64,000 bases of DNA, from positions 62,001-126,000 of the forward strand of contig JAKSYS010000025.1 of NCBI GenBank assembly GCA_022925895.1, given 5' to 3'. The DNA is from Fragilaria crotonensis (lineage: Eukaryota > Bacillariophyta > Fragilariophyceae > Fragilariales > Fragilariaceae). Below the pieces are notes generated by a model. The model ran no database searches. It saw nothing but the letters and a program-made list of their open reading frames with translations, and was not told where the DNA came from. Positions within the stretch are counted from its first letter, which is position 1; each line of letters starts with the position of its first letter. Positions 23,451 through 33,907 of this stretch are shown one piece after another. The position numbers and the translations under genes were made by a program.

Positions 23451-25515
23451 CTACTCCCCATCGTCGCTATCTTCGTCGCCCTGCAGTTGATTGGCTCTCA
23501 AACTGCCGTACGTTTTGGTCCACTGATGTAAACCTCCAAATCGGCCGGTGAGACACTCGGATTCATCCTCGGAGGGCTTGACGGAAGTGTTTGTAGGCAA
23601 TATGAGGCACATCCTTGGCTTCAACTTGGAGCGCACGGGCTCCCAATCCCCTCAATGGACCCATTGCCGCTTCGACGCACAGAGCCTTCAAATCGGCCCC
23701 ACTGAAACCATCCGTGGCAAGAGCTAGTTTCGAAATACAGGCATCCGTCAAACTGTGTTGATTCTTCCCCAATAGCGTTCGAATCAGCGATTCTCGATCC
23801 GGCGCTGCTGGGAGTGGAATGTACAGACGCTTTACGAAACGTCTTCGGGCGGCATCGTCGAGTTCATGAGGTCGATTTGTGGCACCAACGACTAAGACAC
23901 GTCCTTTGCTACCACCCGTCCCGTCCAACTGGACTAAAAATTCTGTCTTGATGCGCCGACTCGCTTCGTTCTCATCGGACTTGCGTTGCGTCAACAACGA
24001 ATCAATTTCATCAATAAAGACGACAGCCGGTTCGCGGTAAGCAGCCACTGCAAAGAGAGTTCTGACCAATTTTTCTCCTTCCCCAATCCATTTGGACGTG
24101 AGGGACGATGAAGAAATACTAAAAAAGGTGGCACCCGATTCATGTGCAACCGCCTTGCCAATGAGAGTTTTGCCCGTACCTGGAGGGCCGTACAGCAACA
24201 ATCCGTTCGGACCACGGCGTAATCCAGTGAATAAGTCCGGACGTTTCATTGGCCAACAGACGAGTTCCTGCACTGTGGCCTTGGCATGCTCGAGGCCTGC
24301 AATGTCGTCGAAGGTGACCGTCTCGCCGGAATCCAGAATTTCATTCTCAATCTTTTCGATGAGCTCCTTGTCTAGTCCACGGAGGGCCTCTGGCAGGTCA
24401 TCTTCGTCGTTTCCGCTGTCCTTGTCGCCCGATCGAGACGGGGTGAGCTTGCCCTCCTCCTGGACCTCGTTTTGTGCTGTGCTCCTGATTCTTTTTGGGA
24501 GGTTGAAATTTGCGTTTGAGTGAGTTTGGGATATTCTTTGCATCGGCGGTGGCTGATCAGGCTCCGACGCCCTTCTCGAACACGATTTGTTGCTGCCGGT
24601 ACCGTGCTGGTAATTTCTGTTTTCGTGGTCATCCTTTTCACTGCCGTCGTCTCCGAGGTATCGAAATTGTGCTGCTGATTGAAAAGCATTGTGTGCACTC
24701 GGAATCGCATCCCACGAGGATTGGCCCGACGGTGCGATACGGGTCGTGTCATGCCGATTGTTTCCGTGCTGCTGGACGGTCTCCCATGTAACGCTGTCAT
24801 TGGTCGAGCGATTTTGAGGTGCGTCAAAACGATGATTTCGATGCTGTTGCGGCTGGTGCTGCGAATATAGGGATGTGATCCCTCCTCGACTCGAAGGTCG
24901 ATCGAGCATTTGTTGTTGCCTCGGAGCAGCGTAGGGATTGCGAGGCGTTCCTGGAGGCAAGGGTTCACTTGGTGTCTGAGTTCGATGATGAAGTTGTTGA
25001 GCATCGTTTTGTTGAATCCTCGGAATCAACGCAGGGAAAGCCTCGACACTCAATTCCTCCTCTTCTTCCTCGTCACTCGCGTTACCATCTTCCCGCACAC
25101 ATTCCGGATATCGGTTGAAGAACGCATCGGCATTGCTCATTTCGTCCACATCATGTTCATCATCATCATCGAGGCCTTCATCGCGAATTCCAATAGACAT
25201 GTTCTGAAAGTCATCCATCGATTGAAGCAGCTGTGAGGACGCGTCTCTGTCCATATCCCACGTGATTTGATGCACAAAGAGTGGCGATACACTCGCGTCG
25301 GCCAATAGCGGCACCAAGCGAGCAGCACGAATCGTCATGGCTTCGTCGATGCTCACTTTATCATTTTCCTTGCCAATGCCGTTGTTCTGCATGTTGGTGA
25401 GTTGTTGGTATTTGACCAACCACTCTTCGTACAGAGTCGCATAGCACGGTGCTCGGGTCATTATTTTGTTCCGAGAGGGATGCGTGATAGTGTTATTGTC
25501 TTGTGTAATTGTCAT
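23451..25515 (-). CDS. FIGL1: FIGL1 (fidgetin-like 1) AAA ATPase
   Basis: Meiotic-clade AAA ATPase. FIGL1 removes RAD51/DMC1 filaments and limits crossovers in plants and animals. ATG 25515 (MTITQD) starts a long acidic, Gln/Ser-rich N-terminal region. The AAA domain reads FDDIAGLEHAKATVQELVCW, YGPPGTGKTLIGKAVAHESG, FFSISSSSLTSKWIGEGEK, VVFIDEIDSLL, RRIKTEFLVQLDG, VVGATNRPHELDDAARRRF; the SGATFFSIS-SLTSKWIGEGEK run is diagnostic for fidgetin-like proteins over katanin, spastin and VPS4. The main frame stops at about 23563, but the clade's C-terminal element (VKPSEDE, then GGLHQWTKTYGSL) continues in another frame to TAG 23451-23453. The real gene therefore probably ends there and carries a small indel near 23570. 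Convergent with the SNF2/AP2 gene, about 50 bases apart. Confidence 0.85.
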
Positions 25516-25918
25516 GAGAGATATGATGGAAGGAAATTGGTGTGACAAATGCAAGTCTGCGGGTAACGCGCCATAATACAACCACAGCTACAGTATCAGG
25601 TACCACCTGGTACCAGGTACTATGACTTAAACGCACGATGCTGCATGCCGGTGCGCCTACTATTGTAACTAGCTAGTACGCGTGTTAGTGGAGTATACTC
25701 GGAGTACTACTTGTCTACTTGTTCTATGTACAGTATCAGGCTCTCGGTTTACAGTACGATCACGTACTGTAGAACATAAATCATCGTCGCAGTCCTTCTT
25801 TTTGGAAGAAGATATTTCTTGTTTCTTCGTCATAAAATCTTTGTGCACTGATCACACATTACTTTCGGATCTTATTCGGTTGCTGGTTCGATACGACCCA
25901 AAGCGAAGCGCAATAACC
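25516..25918. promoter_or_regulatory. Divergent promoter spacer
   Basis: Between the FIGL1 and cathepsin-like starts. GTAC, GGTACC and AGTACT words are dense at 25595-25770. The cathepsin reading frame is open upstream to 25682 but the sequence there is of spacer type, so it is taken as leader. No other gene is seen. Confidence 0.45.
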
Positions 25919-27163
25919 ATGGCGAACATCATGTATCGTCTCCTTCAACTCCTCGTTTTACTCTCTCACACGCTCAGGATAATTGTCGCCTATCAGTCCT
26001 TTGAGGAGTGGAGCAAGAGTAGCGTGGGCAGCACACTGTTACCCTATGGGTCCGCCAGCGAGGAGCGTCGTCGCAAAGCCATTTACGAATCGAATTTGGA
26101 GAAAATTGTGGTGCACAACAACTACATACAAAGTGAAGTAGGCCATTGGCCGTATCGAATGGGAATTAACCAGTTCATGGATTTGGAAGATCATGAAGTG
26201 CCACGCGGTTATGACAAGTCCTTGCATCGGTCGTCATTGTCCACGGCGACCACCGAACGCCATTTGTCACAGGAGGATGAAAATGATCTTTCGAAGTTAC
26301 TTCCTTACATACATGATGTTCAAGACCTTCCTAAATCGGTCGATTGGCGATTTGCAGCTACTCCCGTCAAGGATCAGGGTGCGTGTGGAAGTTGTTGGGC
26401 GTTTGCCAGTGTGGCAGCCCTCGAGAGTTATCTCTATCTTAACGAGGGACTCCTTTTCTCCCTTAGTGTTCAAGAAGTTGTCTCGTGTGCTCCGAATGTG
26501 AAGCAGTGTGGTGGGGAAGGTGGATGTTCTGGCGCAACCTCGATTCAGGCGTATGACTATTTGAAAAAGGTTGGTATCGTGCAAGAATGGTCGTTTGGGT
26601 ACGCCTCCTATCATGGAGAACTTGTGGAGTGTAAACTTGAAGCGCAGTCCAGCCACAAGGCAGAAGGCGATGATCTGAATTTGGTGAAGAGCGCAGTGGC
26701 CACCATTGATGGCTTCGTTTCTTTGCCTCCCAACAATTATACCATTATGATGAATGCTGTGGCAAAGCTGGGTCCCATTGTCGTTTCGGTTGCTGCAAGT
26801 GGATGGAGTTTTTATGCCGGTGGTGTGTTCCATCGGAACTTTACAACTCCCGGTGATGCTGACATTAACCATGCAGTCGTGCTGATGGGATATGGAACTG
26901 ATGAGGAAACTGGCGAAGATTATTGGTTGATCCGTAATTCTTGGTCCCCTCGATGGGGAGAAGAGGGCTACATTCGATTGTTTCGCGAGGATCCAGCTGC
27001 AGCATCAGATCAGTGCGCCATGGATGTGACACCCGGTGATGGCGATGCCTGCAGATATGACGATAATGGCACGCAAGTTGATCCGCTTCCTAGTCAAAAG
27101 GTATGTGGGACCAGCGGTGTGTACTACATGGGTTACATCCCAATTGGTGTTAGGTTGGTGTGA
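25919..27163 (+). CDS. Papain-family (C1A) cathepsin-like cysteine protease
   Basis: A preproenzyme of 415 residues from ATG 25919 (MANIMYRLL). The signal peptide is LLQLLVLLSHTLRIIVA. The I29 inhibitor prosegment follows: SFEEW, the ERFNIN-like helix RRKAIYESNLEKIVVHNN, and MGINQFMDLEDHEV. The mature domain begins near SVDWRFAATPVKDQG. Catalytic Cys is in GACGSCWAFASV, His in INHAVVLMGYG and Asn in YWLIRNSWSPRWGEEGYI; the Gln of the oxyanion hole precedes Cys in VKDQG. Disulfide cysteines (CGGEGGCSGA) are in place. It is uninterrupted and looks active. Expected in vacuole or lysosome, or secreted. A non-standard C-terminal extension of about 50 residues with two Cys follows the catalytic domain. 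Convergent with Nup58, 111 bases apart. Confidence 0.92.
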   Translation: MANIMYRLLQLLVLLSHTLRIIVAYQSFEEWSKSSVGSTLLPYGSASEERRRKAIYESNLEKIVVHNNYIQSEVGHWPYRMGINQFMDLEDHEVPRGYDKSLHRSSLSTATTERHLSQEDENDLSKLLPYIHDVQDLPKSVDWRFAATPVKDQGACGSCWAFASVAALESYLYLNEGLLFSLSVQEVVSCAPNVKQCGGEGGCSGATSIQAYDYLKKVGIVQEWSFGYASYHGELVECKLEAQSSHKAEGDDLNLVKSAVATIDGFVSLPPNNYTIMMNAVAKLGPIVVSVAASGWSFYAGGVFHRNFTTPGDADINHAVVLMGYGTDEETGEDYWLIRNSWSPRWGEEGYIRLFREDPAAASDQCAMDVTPGDGDACRYDDNGTQVDPLPSQKVCGTSGVYYMGYIPIGVRLV

Positions 27164-27274
27164 CAAAGCGACGAGAATTATTCTGTCACTACAACACCAA
27201 GCTACCAATTCGTTGCGTATGGGATGCAATAGTTAACAGCGATTCCCGGTACTTAGCTTTTACAATAGTGATGG

Positions 27275-28967
27275 TTACTTTCTACGACTGCTTCGTGATT
27301 TGTTCTTGGGTTTGCTTGTCGATGTCCCAAAGCCACTCGTGGCCGCGCCAAACGCTGGAGCAGCAACGCCGGGGGCAGGGGTAGTACTTCCAAAGAGGCC
27401 ACCACTGGCCGGTGCCGGAGTGGACCCGAACCCACCGCCGGCGGCCGGTGCTGGTGTTGAGCTGAACAGACCTCCGGGCGCTGGACCCGGCGTGGACCCG
27501 AACAAACTGCCCGCAGCCGGTGCAGGTGTTGAGCCGAACGCTCCTCCTGGGGCTGGAGCGGGAGTGGACCCGAACAAACTGCCAGCAGCCGGTGCAGGTG
27601 TTGAACCGAAAGCTCCTCCTGGGGCAGGAGCGGGAGTAGACCCGAACAGGCCACCAGGAGCAGGTGCTGGAGTCGATCCAAACAAGCCGCCTGGCTTTGG
27701 AGCAGCTCCAAAAGCACCACCAGCAGGCGCGGGAGCACCCCCAAACAGGCCTCCTGGTGCCGGTGCGGAGGATCCGAAGAGACCTCCGCCGGGCGTGGGA
27801 GCTGGTGTTTGACCAAACCCAGCCGAAGGTGCCGGACCAGATGCTGGAGTGGCACCCGCCGCTTTGATGTACCCAATCTTGACAATTTCATCTCGTTTCT
27901 GCCGAGCCTGCAAATCTCGAATTTGCTGCTGATCCAGTACATTAGCGTCCTTCTCCCAAACTCGATACCGGGAGCGCAAATCCTCCATCCGCCGCTGAAG
28001 CGCTTTGATATGTTCATCCACCTGGACCAACAAATCCGTTTGCCCCACCACAACCGACGCGACGCCCATGTCACGAACTTGCTGCACCTGCGCCAGATGC
28101 GTCGTAACGAGCTGCGATGTATGCTGCAATTCGCGTAATCGAGATTCCATATCTTCGATACTTTGCCACATGTAGGGGGATGGTATTTTCTCCAATCGAT
28201 CGACATGAGCCGCTTGAAGTTCCAGTGATTGACGAATCTGATCATTTATGGTAGGATTTGATTTGGTTTCAACGGGATTGAGTTGATTCCCGACGACTCG
28301 CCAGAGCTTCGACGGGCCAAATGCCATGGACAACGGTCTGCGTCGTCGTTTGTTCGTATTTGGATTTGATCCTCATGGCCTCAAGGCCACATGCTTGTAA
28401 GTTGGATTCAATTTCTTGCAACTTGAGTGCCATGATCTGAAGTTGTTCCAACAAGGGTGGAGTCGTACCAGCGGCAACGTCTGCTGGTTTCGTCGGATTT
28501 CGCAGTAGCACAGGAGCCATAGTTTGAACCTGTGCGACACTACGTTTATGCTTCATCATTTGCTCATGAATTTTATCAATCGCCTGTTTGATTTGAGGAG
28601 GTAGTTGAGAGTAGTGCATTTGAGTGGAAAGTGAAGGAGGTGGTGGCTGAGGTTGTGCTGGGGCGGGTTGTGAACCAAACAATCCACCCGATGACGGATT
28701 GGATCCGAAAAGACCGCCAGTCGCCGTTGTACCGAACAAACCTCCTGGCGCGGGAGCTGGACTGCCAAACAATCCACTTGGCGCCGGTGATGCAACGGTA
28801 TTTCCGAAGAGACTACCTCCTGCAGGAGCACCAGTGCCAAAGGCAGCAGGAGCAGCGCCAAAGGGTGCCGGTGCGGCTCCGAACGGTGCAGGAGCTGGTG
28901 TTCCGAAACCACCGGAAGAACCTCCAAAAGCAGGAGCAGGCGACTTGTTGCCAAAGGAGAACGCCAT
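27275..28967 (-). CDS. NUP58: FG-nucleoporin Nup58/Nup49 family
   Basis: A channel nucleoporin of the Nup62-Nup54-Nup58 complex. ATG 28967 (MAFSFGNK) opens an N-terminal GLFG/FG repeat region with Ala-Pro spacers (GGLFGS, FGAAPAPFGAAP). A central coiled-coil segment follows (YSQLPPQIKQAIDKIHEQM; ELQAAHVDRLEK; EDMESRLRELQHTSQLVTTH). Then comes a second FG repeat block, repeated as FGSTPAPAPGG with about ten units, and a basic tail (SKPKNKSRSSRRK). FG repeats on both sides of a helical core are the Nup58/p45 layout. The frame changes once near 28320-28340, between TTTQTVV and MAFGPSKLWRVVG, consistent with a small indel. The repeat block is nearly identical at DNA level between units, so copy number may be misassembled. 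Confidence 0.8.
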
Positions 28968-29474
28968 TTTGAAATCAGATTCGAATATAAGGAAAGTAAT
29001 GAAGGATTGTGATGTTGCTAAGGTGTACTGAAATACCAGGCAAAGGAATACGTCTGATGTCTGACGGCAATGATGTTCGCTGGGTCCCTTGCAGATTGCG
29101 CTGAACCCACCACTATAGTAGGAGTACTGGTACTCCAGTATATTGTAGTACAGTACCGTTCGAGACATTCACCATTCACGCAGTAGCAGAACTCAACGAA
29201 ATAACACCCTTTATATCATATATATATTAGTACAGCTGGTTTTCTGTTCTAAAATCCGGGCGCACGTCCCAGTATTAATTCTACGCTAGACCGATTTCAC
29301 TGCCAATATGACGTCACGAGGGCGGGACTTTGTCGTGTTGGAAGCAAGGCTTCCACAATGAGATTTTCAAGCCGTCGTTTGCAACATTTCCATTCTAATC
29401 TATAGATTTACCTCCTGCAGTCACCTTCCTATGTAACTCAGTGAACCTACTGTTGGTGATAAATCTATAGATAC
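28968..29474. other. Nup58 promoter spacer and 5' flank of a DNA transposon
   Basis: GTAC-type words cluster at 29120-29160, upstream of Nup58. From about 29300 the texture changes. The 10-mer ATCTATAGAT at about 29399 recurs at about 29464, and may mark the transposon's outer region. No terminal inverted repeat could be defined. Confidence 0.35.
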
Positions 29475-32400
29475 AATGGTTGACAAAGGTAAATATGCTA
29501 TTTTGACTGATGCCGTCATGCTACTTCGAACAGACATCACGTATGGTCCGAGATTGTCAAATTGCTGGCTTCCTGCATCAACTTGGGCTGAAGCTTTAGG
29601 AGATTTGATGTCAATGCGTCCCTTGGCGTCATTGATGTAAGAAGGTTCAATACAGGGATGTCCAAGTCGGCTTCTTTCGGAGAATTGATGCACCGATTTG
29701 ATGGATCAAACACAACAGGAGTGTTCAGAGTCACATACAAGAACACATTCTATTACTACTTCACAGAGAAATCAAGGCAGATACGGTACCCATGTCCACT
29801 TAACAGTGCATGGAACGAAAAAGTAATGGAAGCAGCCGCAAATGTGCTAGTCATTCCAAGCACAAGATCAAGACCCGCTCTCGACACAATGATAACTACA
29901 CCTGTCAACACGGAGGCTACAACGGGAGGAAGGATCGGAGACATTGTTGAGCAATCACCGAGCAAACGAGCAAGGATAGGAGATACTGGTGCGGCCGCTG
30001 TAATGATTGCTGCTGATGCTTCTAGCTCAAGTTACTGGCCATGTAGCCCAGAGGCATACCGAGTGTTCAAACCACCAAAGAAACATGGGACAACGAATTG
30101 CGAGGATGGGAATGATACTGATTTCGATTCTGAAACTCCAATGGAAGCACTTCAGAGAAGGATTGTACTGCTTCAAAGCGTTCATGAGGAAGAAAATAAT
30201 TGGAGGAATGTTGTGCAAGGTAGAGATATCGACAACGTGTGTACCAAAGCTGAGATATGCGCTGTCAGGCAAAGGGCGACGTTTCTTTGTTATGCGTACC
30301 GATTGGCTCTTGCAAAAATGAATGAATGGACGTGGCAAGACTGTTGCACTGAATCTTGTAAGGTATTGAACACTGTTGGTATGACGCAAGCAACCTTCTA
30401 TAAAACCATCGCAAATTGGAACATTGTGTTCCGTAATTTTGAATGCTTCCCAAACCCAAACTTGTCTGTTCAGTGTGAAACGACCTCTTCCTCGAGTTCT
30501 CGAAGTGTTTCCATGCGCAAAGGAGCAGATTGTTGCATTTGGCGTCGAGAACTTGTCACATCTTTCAATTGAAGCAGTCTATCAATTCGTTCATTCGTCT
30601 GTAATCCCAAGGCTGGCTGCGTTGTGGAAACGTGAATCGGTAGTAGACGAAGATACTGCAGAAACGTCAACATTGAGTACAAGTACTACAGCCATTAATC
30701 CTACTAGCAATCCTGTCGATGTCGATCAAGATGAGGATGATATTGCGCTATTCCTTCGCGCACATAGACTTAAAAACATGAGCTTCACAACAGCATGGCG
30801 CTGGATGCGATTACTCGGATTCAAGTATGATACGAGAAGGAAGAGCTTCTACGTCGATGGCCATGAACGTGAAGATGTTGTCGCACATCGAAATGCATTC
30901 TGCAAGAACTACCTTACCGTGCTTGAGCCACGTTGTCGGCGTTGGATTCAGCTTCCACTCAGTGAAGCTGCTACGATCAAGACCTTAGACACAGATTTCG
31001 GACATCATTACTATGATATTATATCTGATGAGACTCGGGTTGAGTTTCACGTTGACTATTGGAAGAATTGCATATCAAGAATCAAAAGGGAGAAGAGGCA
31101 GCGCGAGATGTTGAAGCAAAAACAAGCATACGAGTGTCATCATCAGTCAGGCCCTTGATGATTATTGGTCAAGATGAGTCTGTCTTCGCGCAGTATCTAC
31201 TGTCCTCCAAACAATGGGTTGGGCCAAAGGACAAGTGCCACTTCTGCCCAAGTCGGAGGGCGATGGGTATATGCTTTCTGCGTTCGTGTCACGCGAATTC
31301 GGCTTTGGCAGGCAGATGACAGAGGATGAGTTACAAAGAGTGAATATGGCAAGGCAAACAGCAGCTCTCGGCGGTGGAAATTACCTCGATACAACAGCTG
31401 CGATGGAAATCTTGGGAACAACGAGGAAGCCGATTTTGTTGGAATCCCCCTTCGTAAAATACTTGTTCATCGGAATCAATAATCAGGGTTATTGGAATTC
31501 ATACCACATGAGTCTTCAGCTTGAGGATGTGGTTGATTGCCTACGAATCCTATATCCAAGCTTCGATTTTGTATTTTTGTTCGATCATTCTCAGGGACAC
31601 GCTCGCAAACGTGATGGTGCACTCAGTGCGATCAACATGCAAAAGAACTTTGGAGGATCAAAACAGCAGATGAGAGACACAGTCATAATGTCACAAGAGG
31701 GTTATCTGGGCACACACTCACCAACCCTGGGCATCGGAGACACACAGTCAATGGTATTCAATACTGACGACTGTGGCCCATGGTATTTGACACCAGAGCA
31801 ACGTGACTTACAACGTCATGATCGAATAATGGGGAAAAGAAGCAAGCCAATTGAAAAACAAAGAAGACCCTTCTTGAAGAGCTCAACGAAAAGGGTGTGA
31901 CGCTCCAACAAAACGCGGGTACACTAAAGCCGAACTTCAGGAATTGGCAAGAAACAATTCAATCGAAACTCACAAAGAAGTCGACAAAATCCTATCTGGA
32001 TGGGAAGGAAAATCTAAAGGCATGCTACAAGTTCTGTGGGAAAGAGGACTGATTGATCCAAGTGAGTTAGATAAATACACTGTCGACGGAAAGAAAGACA
32101 CAATTTCAGGAAGATTGACTTACGGTATTCCCTACGCCATCTCATCGCAGAGTGTGCTGATTTCAAGGATGAGGAAACGGCACTTCAGTACCTTGGATCT
32201 CAGCTGGGCATCACGGTACTTCTAACACCAAAGTTCCATGCCGAATTAGCAGGGAAGGCATTGAATTTTGCTGGGGTCACGCAAAGGCTTTCTACCGACG
32301 GGTTCCTGTATCTCAAAAGAGGGGACGAGAGAATTTCAAACAACTTGTGAGAGATTCAACGTGTTCAATCAAGGAGTTGACCAAAGAAAGGATGGGAAAG

Positions 32401-32654
32401 TTTGCTTCGAGAGCACGCGCATATATTTGTACTTACCATCATCTTTTGAGAGTCAGCAGAGAATGAGGCAGCAAGGTCGTACCCACAACTTCATCGCCAC
32501 AAGTATAACAGAAGATCAAGGACTTCTGTACTCCGAAATCCAACGCCTGATGAAATTGTTCAAGTCTCACAGGTGTGCATTGGACTTCGATCGTGGCTTC
32601 GTCAACAGTGCACTCAAAGAAGCAAAGACAAGAAACGAGGAGGACGAGGTGTGA
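29475..32654 (+). mobile_element. Decayed DDE (IS630/Tc1-like) DNA transposon, transposase remnants
   Basis: A plus-strand transposase gene broken into at least five frames. An N-terminal part of unknown role (29658-30572) is followed by a helix-turn-helix-like region (SFTTAWRWMRLLGFKYD, GHEREDVVAHRNAFCK). The catalytic core then shows the first Asp in IIGQDESVFAQY (about 31160), the second in FVFLFDHSQGHARKRDGAL (about 31570) and the MRDTVI block; the C-terminal part, around 32225-32340, is frameshifted but retains a KFHAEL...WGHAK-type Glu block. The same architecture (QDESVF, FD-S-AH, MRDT, then a Glu near W-GYAK) is frequent in fungal DDE transposons related to IS630/Tc1-mariner. No terminal inverted repeats or target duplication were found, so ends are approximate. 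It looks inactive; a few of the breaks may be sequence errors, as in the host genes. Confidence 0.7.
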
Positions 32655-33907
32655 TCATCATGTCGACAGAGATGGATTTTTATGGTCGCAGGAGACAGCT
32701 GCTACTAAAACTTGATAAAGGATATGGAAATAATATGCGTGCATGGTACGAATTGTACACAACCTACGTTCGGACGCTTCAACGAAAAACCAGCTGTACA
32801 TCCTTGTGATCCCACTATTTGGGACATTTTAGGGCAAGGACCACACAAGGCAATGTCTTATGCCATGTGGTGTGGCAGTTACAGACTCAGGCATCCAACA
32901 AGTAAAGATGTGGATGGAATGGCTCACAGCAGCCAGTTGTAGTACCTGGTCATGCACAGTCGTGATGGTGCGTATGAATCAGGGGTCAGTGATAAGATAC
33001 TACCGCTGCAGCTTACTACTTGTGGGACCAAAATTCAGAAGGTTAAGTAACTTCATACTGCAGCATGCAAGTTGTGTAACCAAGCAATTTGTTAACTTGC
33101 TTAACCAAATACCACAGCATATGCTGGTATCTCCTTTTTCTATATCTATTGACAGCAACAAGTCCTCTATCCCCCAATGAATCAGTCCTCTGTCCCCCAA
33201 ATGAATCAGTCTTCACCTGCCATGTTGATATCAAGAAATCCCTTCACTGGCTAACTCAGGCATGGTTTGGTTCCCATGATTGTTAAGGGTAATGAATCGA
33301 AGGTTGCTATATTGGCTGACCTTGCTTGTGAGACATCTGATAAATGAATCCCGGCAGGCTTGTATGACCCTTAGGACGGTGAACTTAGGGTACTAAGGTG
33401 TGCTACAGTGCCTTGGTGAGGAGGAGGGTGAACTTAGGGCAGGGTGTGCTACAGTGCCTCAAAATACTCCCGGCCCACATTTACTCAAGTTGGGCCACCA
33501 CACCTACAAGATTCAACTCATGAGACTTGGAGACTCGGGATTCAGGATTCGGGATTCTCCGAATACAGTATACGCAAGTACTGAAGTGGTACACAGTAAT
33601 CGACACTCGAGCACTCCAGTGCTACTAGAACTCTACCTGACAGCCAACCAGATTTCGAATCTTCCTGTGAAATGCATATATGTGCATATGGCGTATGTTG
33701 GCTGCGTAGTATGTACGTACATGCACCGCATGCTCTGCAGTACACAGGAGCGTGTTATACTGTTGTATGTCATATTTAGATTTTCCTTTCAAGTTCGTTG
33801 AATGATGCACGTCGCATGACGCATGACGCATGACCGATGTCATGAAGTGTTCACGAAACCATATTCAAATATAGCCGAGATAATCATCTGCTGTCGCGGA
33901 GATCATC
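32655..33907. repeat. Gene-free region with small direct and inverted repeats
   Basis: No gene is supported. It holds an imperfect inverted repeat at 33039-33104 (GGTTAAG arms), a 24-bp unit in two tandem copies at 33161-33207 (CTCT(A/G)TCCCCCAA type), and a 34-36 bp unit repeated at 33378-33413 and 33427-33459 (GGTGAACTTAGGG, then GTGCTACAGTGCC). About 33560-33640 has GTAC-type words upstream of the SLC4 gene, and 33810-33835 has repeats of GCATGAC. Confidence 0.5.

Noticed and set aside
27300-27812. Pro/Gly/Ala-rich plus-strand frame
   Set aside because: Mirror of the Nup58 FG-repeat DNA; low complexity without start context.
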